Position numbers and translations under genes: made by a program
Notes under the pieces: model-generated
Seen by the model: only the letters and a program-made list of their open reading frames with translations
What the model was told of the DNA's origin: nothing
Database searches by the model: none
Shown here: positions 1 to 8,773 of the stretch, one piece after another
Numbering within the stretch: the first letter of the stretch is position 1
Layout: every line of letters begins with the position of its first letter
Assembly: GCF_014077095.1 (NCBI RefSeq)
Contig: NZ_JACGVG010000025.1
Span: 159,437-223,436 of the forward strand
Direction: 5' to 3'
Source: Colwellia sp. MB02u-6
GTDB lineage: Bacteria; Pseudomonadota; Gammaproteobacteria; Enterobacterales; Alteromonadaceae
DNA length: 64,000 nt

Positions 1-79
1 AAGCTGTCATCCATCCAGCGGTACCACCGCCAACAATAACGATATTTTTTATCTTACGCTGAGTGTTACTTTTATGCAT
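1..79 (-). CDS. Tryptophan halogenase-like flavoprotein, N-terminus only (runs off the left edge)
   Basis: Only the first 26 codons lie in the window, starting at an ATG at 79 and reading off the left edge. A short polar start is followed by a beta strand and GGGTAGWMTA at residues 17-26, the FAD-binding signature of the tryptophan halogenase (PrnA/RebH-like) family. In Alteromonadales such genes commonly follow TonB-dependent receptors in carbohydrate clusters, and here the gene lies downstream of one on the same strand. Whether the enzyme halogenates tryptophan cannot be judged from this piece. The 260-bp gap to the receptor contains a terminator and a MITE-like repeat, so it may have its own promoter. 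Confidence 0.75.
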   Translation of the reverse strand, partial: MHKSNTQRKIKNIVIVGGGTAGWMTA

Positions 80-116
80 AATATCTCTCAAGCCTGATAG
101 CCGTGTAGGTTAATTA

Positions 117-279
117 ATACCAATCTCACTAATTATCTGATCATTTTTACTGGTTAAAATAACCCACTACTGCGTTATTTATTTAATAATTAGAACAACT
201 AGTTATTAAATAAAAATGCCTTGTATTTGGCCATTTTTCCTGCGTATAAAGTAGACCACCTAATTAATGGAATTGGTAT
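117..279. repeat. MITE-like dispersed repeat, copy 1
   Basis: A 163-bp non-coding element bounded by inverted ATACCAAT (117-124) and ATTGGTAT (272-279). Its left ~105 bp match, in inverted orientation, the sequence at about 45283-45404 with only scattered differences. Short size, terminal inverted repeats, no open frame and a second copy in the window fit a non-autonomous miniature element. It sits between the receptor and the halogenase-like gene. Confidence 0.65.
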
Positions 280-282
280 AAA

Positions 283-315
283 AAAGCCCTTGTAAGAAAT
301 TATCACAAGGGCTTT
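283..315 (-). terminator. Rho-independent terminator of the TonB-dependent receptor gene
   Basis: A perfect 11-bp stem, AAAGCCCTTGT at 283-293 with ACAAGGGCTTT at 305-315, read on the minus strand and followed by a run of T. It lies about 25 bp past the receptor stop codon. Confidence 0.85.
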
Positions 316-339
316 ATTTTATTGCACTAGACTAAAAAA

Positions 340-3144
340 TTACATTTTGTAGCTAAAGCCTAATAAATAAGAGCTACCGTAGTCTTGGTAATCACGTACT
401 TGAAGTGCATTGTCACCTTGTAATGAAGTGAATGGTTCTTCAGTTAAGTTATAACCTTGTAAGAAGATAGATAAACCTTCTAAGCTTTCAAAACCAGCTT
501 CAGCGAAGTCATAACCAATTTGTGCATCAAAAATAGTTTCACCGACAATATCAACTTGTACTGTATTGAAACCTAGGCCGTAAACATCACCTTTAAAGGC
601 ATCACGTTTACGCATACTGGCGCGGGCAGAGAAACCATTTTTGTCGTAATAAAAGGTCGCACTGGTAATGCTTTTAGATAAACCAGGTAATTCGTAGTCA
701 TTATCATTTTGATCTTTCATATCAGATTCAATGCCAGTATAACTCGCAATAATTCCGAAACCATCAAGATGTTCTGTTAGCATGTTAAGAGGTAAAGTTG
801 CCGATAATTCATAACCCCAAAGCGTGCCTTCACCACCATTGACTTTACCATTACCAGTACCTGATGTGGTTGCGGGTAATACACCAGTCGCTGGGTTTGC
901 TACGCCAGTCATATCCACGGCGTAGCTACCATCAAAGATCCAGTTTTGTAAATCTTTGTGGAAAAGTGCTACGGAAAAGTAACCTTCAGCACTGAAGTAA
1001 TTTTCATAAGATAAATCAAGTCCAATGGCTTCTTTTGGCTCAAGTGAAGGATTACCACCTGAGACACTCCAGTAGTTACCCTCGGTATCGGGTTGTTGAT
1101 TATACGAGGCGTTAAATGACGCATTCATTTCATCTAAACGCGCACGAGAAATAGTTTTTGCAGCACCAAAGCGTAATGTTTGAGTATCGTCAATTTGCAT
1201 TGACAAGTTTACACTTGGTAAAAAGTGACTATAGTCATGGCTGACGTCAGTCGGTTGAGTAACCACTAAACCATCAACGGTGTTAAAAGCATTACCTTGC
1301 GACGATTGGTCGGTATGCACATAACGCACACCAAAATTACCGGTTAATGGCATACCCGCAATTTCAGCAGATATTTCCGCTTGTATAAAAGCAGACATCA
1401 CTTTTTCATTGACCGTCCAAGACTTAGTCGCATGTGTTGGGTTAGTTAAGCTTTCTTGCATTAGGTTATAATAACCATCTTTGATTAAGCCCATGGTGTC
1501 ATAAGCGATCATATCGCCCATACCAATAAAGTCTAAATTAGCAGTGCCTTCACGGTATGCTTCTGGTACAACTTTCATACCTGGATTATCAAGAGAAAAA
1601 TCACTTAAGGTCATGAAATAACCTTCAGATTGCTTATTTTTTTCACGTTCGCGATAAGCAACGCCGTAAGTTATTTCAGTAATGAAGTTAAAGTCAAGCT
1701 CTTGGTTAGCGGCAAATTTTAATGACATTAGCTCATCATCAATGCTTGGGGTATTGATAAAGCCATCTTGTAATTGGTTTTCGTACTCAGTACCGGTAAC
1801 GCCATACTGGTCATTTAATGCGCCACTCCAACCCCAACTTAATGGACCGCCTAGTTGCATTAGGTTGTAATCGCTATAATCTAAGCCGTGAGAGAAAGTA
1901 GCACCGGTATTGCCAGAGTTAAAAGTGTAACCTAAGTCATCACCAGCACCTCGACTATCACCACGACCGGTACCAGCATAACTTTCAACACTGTAAACAT
2001 CACGTTCAACTTTTGAATAAGCCACATCAAAATCTAATATCCAACCATCTGTTACTGCCCAGTTAGTATTAAAACCCAATGACATTAATTGTGCTTCACG
2101 TTCTTCATAGTCATTACGTACTACAACACGTTGGTCTTGTGTGATTGCACTGGTAACAAAGCCTGTTGCCGCGTCAATTACTGCGGTATCAGCCGAAATA
2201 GAACCTTGACCCCATGCGAAAGGTATTTCAATGCCACGTAAAATTTTAGTATCTAAAAAGTCGACATAAAGTGCATCAAAAATCATCTTTATGTCATCGG
2301 TTGGCGTAGCTTCAATCACTAACATCGCTGAGTCACGCTCTAAGTTAGATGAGCGAACAAATGGCTTAGCCCCACCTAAGATAGAACCTTTTGAGCCATC
2401 TTCATATTCAAACTCAGGATAACCCCATGAATTCCATCTTTTTTCTTGATTGGGTGATGCCATGGTAGTGTAGGCAAAAGCTACACCTAAGGTATCATCA
2501 GCAAATTGATCCATATAGAAGAATGTGCCTTTTAAACCATCATCATCACCATCAGGGTTTAATTTATCAAAACTGGTTTTTTCATAGGTACCATTAAATT
2601 GAATAACACGACCATCTTGGTCTAATGGTTTAATGGTTTGTAAATCGATTACACCGGCAATGCCTTCACCTTCAAGGCTAGCATTGGGTGTTTTATAAAC
2701 GGTAACGCCGCTCATAATTTCAGAGGGGTACAGGTCAAATTCAACGCCGCGGTTGTCACCAATAGACACTTGCTCGCGACCATTTAAGGTGGTGCCACTT
2801 TCATTTTCGCCAAAACCACGAATACTTACTTTGCTGGCACGACCGTCAATACGCTGTGCTGCTAGGCCCGGTAAACGAGCAATTGATTCAGCAATTGAAG
2901 AATCTGGCAATTTACCTATATCTTCTGCTGAAATAGCTTCAACTACGTTGGATGAATAACGCTTAAGGTTGATAGATTCGACAATACTTTTACGAAAGCC
3001 ACTAACTTGAATGACTTCAATTTCTTTTTCGTCATTCTTTTTCGCTGCGGCAACTTCTTCAGCAGCAAACGTTGGTGTGCTTAAGGCGATAAGGCCACTT
3101 GAAATTAACGCTAACGTCATTTTACTTGGTTTAAAATTTAACAT
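340..3144 (-). CDS. TonB-dependent outer-membrane receptor, probably for alpha-glucans/maltodextrins
   Basis: This 934-residue protein is a TonB-dependent transporter that would import a ligand through the outer membrane using TonB energy. Residues 1-27 are a signal peptide ending near PTFA. A TonB-box-like EVIQVSG follows near residue 43, then a plug domain with SIAESIARLPG and an RGFGENES segment, then a long beta-barrel ending in an aromatic-rich strand and a C-terminal Met. The start has an AGGGGA ribosome site upstream. The layout resembles the large Alteromonadales receptors found beside tryptophan-halogenase-like genes. The substrate is inferred only from the divergent pullulanase and the shared operators at 3315-3663. 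The ligand could instead be another sugar polymer. Confidence 0.9.
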   Translation of the reverse strand: MLNFKPSKMTLALISSGLIALSTPTFAAEEVAAAKKNDEKEIEVIQVSGFRKSIVESINLKRYSSNVVEAISAEDIGKLPDSSIAESIARLPGLAAQRIDGRASKVSIRGFGENESGTTLNGREQVSIGDNRGVEFDLYPSEIMSGVTVYKTPNASLEGEGIAGVIDLQTIKPLDQDGRVIQFNGTYEKTSFDKLNPDGDDDGLKGTFFYMDQFADDTLGVAFAYTTMASPNQEKRWNSWGYPEFEYEDGSKGSILGGAKPFVRSSNLERDSAMLVIEATPTDDIKMIFDALYVDFLDTKILRGIEIPFAWGQGSISADTAVIDAATGFVTSAITQDQRVVVRNDYEEREAQLMSLGFNTNWAVTDGWILDFDVAYSKVERDVYSVESYAGTGRGDSRGAGDDLGYTFNSGNTGATFSHGLDYSDYNLMQLGGPLSWGWSGALNDQYGVTGTEYENQLQDGFINTPSIDDELMSLKFAANQELDFNFITEITYGVAYREREKNKQSEGYFMTLSDFSLDNPGMKVVPEAYREGTANLDFIGMGDMIAYDTMGLIKDGYYNLMQESLTNPTHATKSWTVNEKVMSAFIQAEISAEIAGMPLTGNFGVRYVHTDQSSQGNAFNTVDGLVVTQPTDVSHDYSHFLPSVNLSMQIDDTQTLRFGAAKTISRARLDEMNASFNASYNQQPDTEGNYWSVSGGNPSLEPKEAIGLDLSYENYFSAEGYFSVALFHKDLQNWIFDGSYAVDMTGVANPATGVLPATTSGTGNGKVNGGEGTLWGYELSATLPLNMLTEHLDGFGIIASYTGIESDMKDQNDNDYELPGLSKSITSATFYYDKNGFSARASMRKRDAFKGDVYGLGFNTVQVDIVGETIFDAQIGYDFAEAGFESLEGLSIFLQGYNLTEEPFTSLQGDNALQVRDYQDYGSSYLLGFSYKM

Positions 3145-3314
3145 TGAAAGGTTCCCCTGGCTGATTTTTAATTAATTTTTATAAGCCATTTTCCCATGAG
3201 CTTAATCATTATATTTTTTATTAGTCCTGTCACGTCCTCTGGTTAAATAAAGCTAAAAGACAGTGATTTTGAACAACTTTAATATAAAGCGCTGACTGGC
3301 AGATGAATAGCGTA

Positions 3315-3328
3315 TGCATACGTATTCA
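3315..3328 (-). promoter_or_regulatory. LacI-type operator candidate 1
   Basis: On the minus strand this reads TGAATACGTATGCA, identical to the sites at 3356 and 3650. The site is nearly palindromic around a central CG (TGMATACGTATKCA), as is usual for LacI-family operators. It lies about 170 bp upstream of the receptor start. The regulator is not in the window. Confidence 0.65.
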
Positions 3329-3355
3329 CTTGGTGTATTTATCCAAAAAATCGAT

Positions 3356-3369
3356 TGAATACGTATGCA
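3356..3369 (+). promoter_or_regulatory. LacI-type operator candidate 2
   Basis: An exact second copy of TGAATACGTATGCA, in the opposite orientation to the first. The two centres are 41 bp apart, close to four helical turns, a spacing that would permit cooperative binding or a small loop. Confidence 0.65.
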
Positions 3370-3400
3370 ACGACAGTTATTAAAATAAGTAAGTTACTCT

Positions 3401-3448
3401 GTTGATGAGAACGTTGATGAGAGTGTTGATGAGAACATTGATGAGAAA
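3401..3448. repeat. 12-bp tandem repeat, four units, in the divergent regulatory region
   Basis: Four consecutive 12-mers, GTTGATGAGAAC, GTTGATGAGAGT, GTTGATGAGAAC and ATTGATGAGAAA, lie between operators 2 and 3. Although the unit is a multiple of three, no gene is evident here, so the array is taken as non-coding. Unit-number changes would alter operator spacing by about one helical turn. Confidence 0.8.
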
Positions 3449-3649
3449 ATAAATAACCGGGTATGAATTGTTTTAGTCCGCTCAGAGATCGGCTGAGCCA
3501 GAGCATTTTATTTTTGCGTTAACGTAATAGCAATAACCTGATGTAATTGACACAGCGCAAACGATACCCCTCAATTAACCTGACGGATTCAAGTTGAATC
3601 GAGCTGGCTCAATGATACTCAGTAGCCATACTAGCGGCTAATATTAAAC

Positions 3650-3663
3650 TGAATACGTATGCA
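3650..3663 (+). promoter_or_regulatory. LacI-type operator candidate 3
   Basis: A third exact copy of TGAATACGTATGCA, about 70-80 bp upstream of the pullulanase start. This places it where a repressor could occlude the pullulanase promoter. With the other two it implies shared control of both divergent genes. Confidence 0.65.
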
Positions 3664-3739
3664 AAATAGCAAAATGGGTTTTTTTATATGCTCTTAACAA
3701 GTAAGTTAACGGCAAGGAAAACTTACTAGATTGGTTACA

Positions 3740-6598
3740 ATGAAAAAGCACCATAGATCACTTTTTATTTATGCATCATGTTTTGCTGCGCTACTGTTAA
3801 CGGCTTGCAGTGAACAGTCGAAAAAGCACACTTCACTGCCAGTGGTAGCTGAAGCAAACTCATTTGTACCTGCTGAGCTAGTTGCTCAAGCGAGTGATAG
3901 TTCAGTTCACTGGCTAACACCAAATTTATTGGTCATGCCTAAAGCTAACCAACAGGTACTGTACCAGTTAGTCAACATAGCAAAAACAGATTTTTCGGCC
4001 CTTGATTTATTAGCGGTTAATTTACCTGATTATTTAATGAATAAGTTTCCACATCTTGCTGATTTTCAGGCCTATAAAGTTGAGTTGTTACCTTCACAAG
4101 TTAAAGCATGGTTAAAGCAGCCATTAGTGGTTGTTGGGCTGGCGCAAAGTAAGAAAATACAAGATGTACATTTTGTACAAACGGGCGCGGTGTTAGACGC
4201 CCTTTATACACAAGGTGAAAATGATGCGAATGAAGAAACAAATTTAGGCACAAAGATCACTGAAAATGGCGTGAGCTTTAAGTTATGGGCTCCAACAGCG
4301 CAAAAGGTAACATTATTACTTTTTAATGATGATTTATCTCCCTCATCAACCTCTAGTTTAACAATGATTGAAGATACCAAGTCTGGTATTTGGTCTGTTG
4401 TTGGTGATAGCTCACTCGATGGCGCTTACTATCAATACCAGGTCACTGTTTATCATCCTCAATCAAAGAAAATAGCAACACTGATCACCACAGACCCATA
4501 TTCACTTAGCTTGTCTGTTAATAGTAAATATTCACAGGTAGTTGATTTAAATGATGTTAGTACGCAACCGCTTAACTGGCAAAGTCAGACTGTGCCTAGG
4601 GTTGAAAACATTGAAGATAATATATTTTATGAAACGCACATTAGAGACTTTAGCGCTGATGATAATGCGCTGTCTAATAATAGATTTCGAGGCAAATACA
4701 AAGCGTTTAGCGAGCAAAATTCCAGTGGCATACGGCATTTAAAAGCACTGAAAAAAGCGGGATTAAACAATATTCATTTATTGCCCACTTACGATTTAGC
4801 CTCTATTAATGAAGACGACAGTCAGTCGGTAGATATCAATGATACTGTTGCTCAAGTAAAGGTAAAAGTATGTGATATTGTGCCAACTAGTGATATTTGT
4901 ACTACTGATTTTTCTTATTTAAGTGATTTCAGTGAAGAACAAAGCTTGAAATCATTACTGGCTAGTTTTGATGTTAGTAGTGCTCAAGCGCAAAAAATCG
5001 TTAGTGAACTGCGTCAATTTGATAATTTTAACTGGGGTTATGACCCTTTTCATTACACGGTACCCGAGGGGAGTTATGCACTTAGTCCAAAAGGTAAAAG
5101 CCGTTTAGTTGAGTTTCGTGAAATGGTGCAAAGTATTCACCGCTTAGGTTTTCGCGTCATTATGGATGTTGTTTATAATCATACTTATCAATTTGGTTTA
5201 AAAGAAAAGTCGGTGCTTGATAAAATTGTGCCCCATTATTATCACCGGCTTAATATCATTACAGGTGCAGTCGAACAATCAACCTGTAACACCTGTGGAA
5301 ATACCGCGACCGAGCGGGTGATGATGGCAAAGTTAATGTCAGATTCATTGGTGACTTGGGCGCGTGATTATAAAATAGATGGCTTTCGTTTTGATTTGAT
5401 GGGTCATCAAACCAAAAGTGCCATGCTGGCAGCGCGAGAAGCGGTGCGAGCAGTGGATGCGGATACTTATTTCTATGGCGAAGGTTGGAACTTTGGTGAA
5501 GTTGCGAATAACACTCGTTTTGTTCAAGCCAGTCAACTAGAGCTAGGTGGCAGTGAAATTGGTACTTATAGTGACAGATTACGTGATGCAGTGCGTGGCG
5601 GTGGTAATAATACGCGTGATTCACAAGGGCTAGGTAATGGTTTACTGATGCAGCCAAACGAACGTCAATCACAAAGTATTTCATCACAAAAAAATAATTT
5701 GCAAGCATACCATCTTCGCATGGATCAGCTACGTATTGGTTTAACGGGGAATTTATCAAACTTTCCGCTTTATTTTATTGAAGGTAAAGCGAGACTAGGC
5801 AAAGATATTCCTTATGGCGACCAGCCAACAGGCTACGCCTTAGACCCTGCTGATACTATTAATTATGTTTCAAAGCATGATAATCAAACGCTGTGGGATA
5901 ACAGCCAGTATCGTTTGGCCTTTGATGTTTCAACCGCTGATCGCGTTAGAATGCATTTACAAAGCTTGTCGTTTGTTCTCTATGCTCAAGGTATTCCCTT
6001 TTTGCATATGGGCAGTGAATTTATGCGCTCAAAATCTTTTCTTAGAGACAGTTACGACTATGGTGATTGGTTTAATCGTGTTGATTTTTCTCAGCATAAA
6101 AATTACTACCATGTTGGTTTGCCGCCTAGTGATAAAGACCAAGAAAACTGGTCGTTAATTAACGAAGTACGTAAAGGTCATCAAGGGCGAGATCAGGTTA
6201 GCGCTCAAGACATTGGCTTTAGTGCTAAGATATTTAAAGAGATGATCGCGCTGCGCATGAGTTCACCATTATTTAGATTAACAACCGCTGAGGATATTAT
6301 AGCCAAGGTGAGTTTTCTTAACCTAAGTAAGCATTCAATAGCTAATCAACCTTTAGGTTTGTTGGTGATGAAGATAGATGACACACTTGGCCAACGCGTT
6401 GATGAAAATGTTGAAAGTTTACTGGTGATTTTTAATACCAGTACTAAAGCACAAACATTCACCTACCCTCAAGCTAACGATTATCAACTGCATCCTATCC
6501 AACAAAATAGCCTGGATGCTATGCTAAAGCAGAGTAAAGTAGATAAGAAGGGCTTTACTGTGCCGGCATTATCAAGTGTGGTGTTTGTTAAGTACTAA
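3740..6598 (+). CDS. pulA: Pullulanase-type alpha-1,6-glucosidase, lipoprotein (GH13)
   Basis: A debranching enzyme of about 952 residues that cleaves alpha-1,6 links in pullulan or branched maltodextrins. A basic start and hydrophobic stretch end in the lipobox LTAC, so it is probably a lipid-anchored envelope protein. An N-terminal pullulanase region and a CBM48-like domain (after ~residue 170) lead to the catalytic barrel. Visible motifs are NWGYDP (near 430), DVVYNHT (region I), DGFRFDLMG (nucleophile Asp, region II), YGEGW (acid/base Glu, region III) and VSKHDN (region IV). The start is uncertain: an in-frame TTG at 3731 has AAGGA 12 nt upstream, while the ATG at 3740 is 21 nt away. Both keep the signal peptide. 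Controlled, by inference, by the operators upstream. Confidence 0.93.
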   Translation: MKKHHRSLFIYASCFAALLLTACSEQSKKHTSLPVVAEANSFVPAELVAQASDSSVHWLTPNLLVMPKANQQVLYQLVNIAKTDFSALDLLAVNLPDYLMNKFPHLADFQAYKVELLPSQVKAWLKQPLVVVGLAQSKKIQDVHFVQTGAVLDALYTQGENDANEETNLGTKITENGVSFKLWAPTAQKVTLLLFNDDLSPSSTSSLTMIEDTKSGIWSVVGDSSLDGAYYQYQVTVYHPQSKKIATLITTDPYSLSLSVNSKYSQVVDLNDVSTQPLNWQSQTVPRVENIEDNIFYETHIRDFSADDNALSNNRFRGKYKAFSEQNSSGIRHLKALKKAGLNNIHLLPTYDLASINEDDSQSVDINDTVAQVKVKVCDIVPTSDICTTDFSYLSDFSEEQSLKSLLASFDVSSAQAQKIVSELRQFDNFNWGYDPFHYTVPEGSYALSPKGKSRLVEFREMVQSIHRLGFRVIMDVVYNHTYQFGLKEKSVLDKIVPHYYHRLNIITGAVEQSTCNTCGNTATERVMMAKLMSDSLVTWARDYKIDGFRFDLMGHQTKSAMLAAREAVRAVDADTYFYGEGWNFGEVANNTRFVQASQLELGGSEIGTYSDRLRDAVRGGGNNTRDSQGLGNGLLMQPNERQSQSISSQKNNLQAYHLRMDQLRIGLTGNLSNFPLYFIEGKARLGKDIPYGDQPTGYALDPADTINYVSKHDNQTLWDNSQYRLAFDVSTADRVRMHLQSLSFVLYAQGIPFLHMGSEFMRSKSFLRDSYDYGDWFNRVDFSQHKNYYHVGLPPSDKDQENWSLINEVRKGHQGRDQVSAQDIGFSAKIFKEMIALRMSSPLFRLTTAEDIIAKVSFLNLSKHSIANQPLGLLVMKIDDTLGQRVDENVESLLVIFNTSTKAQTFTYPQANDYQLHPIQQNSLDAMLKQSKVDKKGFTVPALSSVVFVKY

Positions 6599-6670
6599 CG
6601 ACTGGCCTTAGAGGAAAAACCGGCTTGTTGCTCAAATAGTATTGCTGTAGAAAGTATTTGGGGTAAAACT

Positions 6671-6697
6671 AAGGGTGTCTGTAGTCACCCCTTTTTT
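6671..6697 (+). terminator. Terminator after pulA
   Basis: AAGGGTG and CACCCCTT form a short stem with one bulge, followed by a T run, about 75 bp past the pullulanase stop. Confidence 0.65.
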
Positions 6698-6850
6698 ATC
6701 CTAAGTAAATAGGTCCTCCAGAGCACTGATGTGGTGATAAAACTCAGTGATTTGCATATTTTCATCCATCCATCCATCCATTTATTTTTTTTTGGCTTAA
6801 GCTTTGTGCTTAACTACTCAGTTAATTAATGATTAATATAGCCCTCTAAT

Positions 6851-6867
6851 TGCACTATAATGGTGAG
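6851..6867 (+). promoter_or_regulatory. NtrC-box-like site
   Basis: TGCACTATAATGGTGAG matches the enterobacterial NtrC consensus (TGCACTA-N3-TGGTGCA, from memory) except for the last two bases. A further TGCACTA half site follows at 6871. It lies about 210 bp upstream of the Kef-type antiporter start and about 145 bp upstream of a candidate sigma-54 promoter. No nitrogen gene is adjacent, so the assignment is tentative. Confidence 0.35.
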
Positions 6868-6999
6868 CGTGCACTAAGAGTAAGCGCCAGATAAAAACCT
6901 AGTACATAGACTTAGTATGATTTTATTTTAAGTTGTTGAATTTAATTAGTTAATTTCATGACTCAGTGCATTGCTGGTGTGCTGATTTTGTTTTTTTAA

Positions 7000-7015
7000 T
7001 GGCCTGTAATGTGCA
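7000..7015 (+). promoter_or_regulatory. Candidate sigma-54 -24/-12 promoter
   Basis: The sequence has GG at 7001-7002 and GC at 7013-7014 separated by exactly 10 nt (TGGCCTGTAATGTGCA), the spacing required by sigma-54. The -24 half (TGGCC) is good and the -12 half lacks the usual TT before GC. Transcription would start near 7026, about 50 nt before the antiporter ATG. Confidence 0.3.
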
Positions 7016-7078
7016 TGGAAATTGTCAGATAAATTTTTAATTGCTGATATAAATAGTCAGGCTAATTTAAGGACTTAG

Positions 7079-8683
7079 ATGGACTCCATACTTGTTATTA
7101 TTGCTGTATCCTTGGCGCTGGCGAGCGTTATAAATATTGTTTTAACCAAATTCTCTATTTCGCATATTATTGGTTATATTATTACTGGCACTATTGTGAG
7201 TAATTTTTTTGATTTTAATGGCAGCACCACACCTCACTCTCTTGAGCTGATTGGAGAGTTTGGTATTGTTTTTCTTATGTTTACTATAGGTTTAGAAATG
7301 TCTTTTTCTAAGCTGGGTAAAATGAAAGAACTGATATTTTTTAATGGTTTTATACAGGTTGCTTTTAGCTCTATTGTTATTTTTATTATTGCCTTTTATG
7401 GCTTTAATGTTGAACCGATATCGTCATTAATTATTGCGCTTTCATTTAGCTTATCCTCAACGGCCATCGTATTACCCTATTTGAAGAAATCAAAAGATAT
7501 TGTTACCCCTTATGGAAAAAAGTCAGTTGCTATCTTGGTTTTTCAAGACTTGGCGGTGATTCCTATTTTATTATTAATGGGCTTCTTATCTAATAATGAA
7601 TTATCGCTGGTTGATATTTTATTAAAAACGCTTTTTTATGCCAGCCTTATTATTATTTTCATGTTTACTATTGGCAAAAAAATCATTACTTGGTTACTGC
7701 ATTTCTCAGCAAATGCGCGCATGGAAGAGCTATTTTTAAGTTCGGTATTCACTATTGTATTAGGTGCTTCACTGATTGCTCATGAAATGGGCTTTACTTA
7801 TTCTTTAGGCGCATTTATTGCGGGTATGATCATCGCAGAAACTAAATTCCACATAAAAGTAGAATCAGATATATCGTCATATAAAGATTTATTATTAGGG
7901 GCGTTTTTCTTTTCTATTGGCACAAAAATCGATGTGTTATTTTTTATCAGCAACCTACATTGGGTACTGGGTATATTAGCCTTGGTGATGATAATAAAAG
8001 CCATTATCGTTTATCTCCTAATGAGAGCAAAAGCGAATAAAAGTGAATCGATAAAATCGGCTATTGCTTTGTGCCAAGTAGGAGAGTTCTCTTTCGCTAT
8101 TTTTGCCTTGGCGATCAGTCAAAATATTCTCTCAGAAAATTTAGGCAGCTTTCTAATTTTGATCACCGTGTTATCGATGATATTAACGCCTTTTATGGTC
8201 AGCAATATTTATAAGTTAGCCGCCATTTTTGTTGTTGAATTTTTTGAAGCAGACAAAATAACAGCGGTAGATGCCAGCAACCATACCATTGTTTGTGGTT
8301 TTGCTATTTTGGGCAGAATTGTTGCGAAAGAACTGACCAGTAGAGGTGTTGATTTTTTAATTATTTCTGATGATTTACAGCATGTATTACTGGCAAGAAA
8401 GCGTGGCTATAATGCCTATTTTGGTCACTTAGACAAAAAGCCCGTATTAGAGTCATTAAAGGTAGAGCAAAGCAGTAGCATTATTGTTACTGCCAATTCT
8501 TTGAGAAACAAGCAAATTATTTGTGAAGCTGTGCTTAATTACTATCCTAAGGCAAACTTAATAGTGAAAGTTAACACCTTAGAAGAAAAAAGCGAATTAG
8601 CAGGTATTAATATTAGCTCGTTTGTCTATGCACAACATGAAATAGCGGCGTTATTAGTTAAACAAAGTATATCTGCAAGTTAA
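7079..8683 (+). CDS. Kef/CPA2-type cation:proton antiporter with TrkA-N domain
   Basis: An inner-membrane protein of 534 residues. Residues 1 to ~385 form about 12 hydrophobic helices of the Na+/H+ exchanger (CPA2) fold, with the typical GEFGIVFLMFTIGLE and LSFSLSSTAIVLP segments. A cytoplasmic nucleotide-binding (TrkA-N) domain follows, starting HTIVCGFAILGR near residue 400, where the glycine pattern is looser than the usual GxGxxG. The family exports K+ or Na+ in exchange for protons and is gated by NAD(H) or glutathione adducts. The ATG has AAGGA five nt upstream (7069-7073). It lacks the C-terminal extension of long KefB/KefC proteins, so a precise name is not justified. No ancillary KefF/KefG gene is adjacent. 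Confidence 0.88.
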   Translation: MDSILVIIAVSLALASVINIVLTKFSISHIIGYIITGTIVSNFFDFNGSTTPHSLELIGEFGIVFLMFTIGLEMSFSKLGKMKELIFFNGFIQVAFSSIVIFIIAFYGFNVEPISSLIIALSFSLSSTAIVLPYLKKSKDIVTPYGKKSVAILVFQDLAVIPILLLMGFLSNNELSLVDILLKTLFYASLIIIFMFTIGKKIITWLLHFSANARMEELFLSSVFTIVLGASLIAHEMGFTYSLGAFIAGMIIAETKFHIKVESDISSYKDLLLGAFFFSIGTKIDVLFFISNLHWVLGILALVMIIKAIIVYLLMRAKANKSESIKSAIALCQVGEFSFAIFALAISQNILSENLGSFLILITVLSMILTPFMVSNIYKLAAIFVVEFFEADKITAVDASNHTIVCGFAILGRIVAKELTSRGVDFLIISDDLQHVLLARKRGYNAYFGHLDKKPVLESLKVEQSSSIIVTANSLRNKQIICEAVLNYYPKANLIVKVNTLEEKSELAGINISSFVYAQHEIAALLVKQSISAS

Positions 8684-8773
8684 GTGGCAGATTATAAATA
8701 TTAATCGGCAGGTGTAACAGGGCAGGTATTACTGTAAATTAGGCACCTGCTTACTCTTTTATACGAAGACACC

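Larger units (their letters stand above)
6599..7078. other. Intergenic region between pulA and the antiporter
   Basis: Contains the pulA terminator, a short CATC microsatellite near 6765-6782, the NtrC-like box and the candidate sigma-54 promoter. No coding frame is credible on either strand. Confidence 0.6.

Noticed and set aside
3401..3448. CRISPR-like repeats
   Set aside because: Contiguous 12-bp units without spacers; no cas genes anywhere in the window.
5259..5759. 166-codon minus-strand frame within pulA
   Set aside because: Lies wholly inside the well-supported pullulanase catalytic domain; His/Tyr-rich translation typical of a shadow frame.
6765..6782. CATC microsatellite
   Set aside because: Short (about four units), non-coding and without nearby start codon; too weak for a phase-variation claim.
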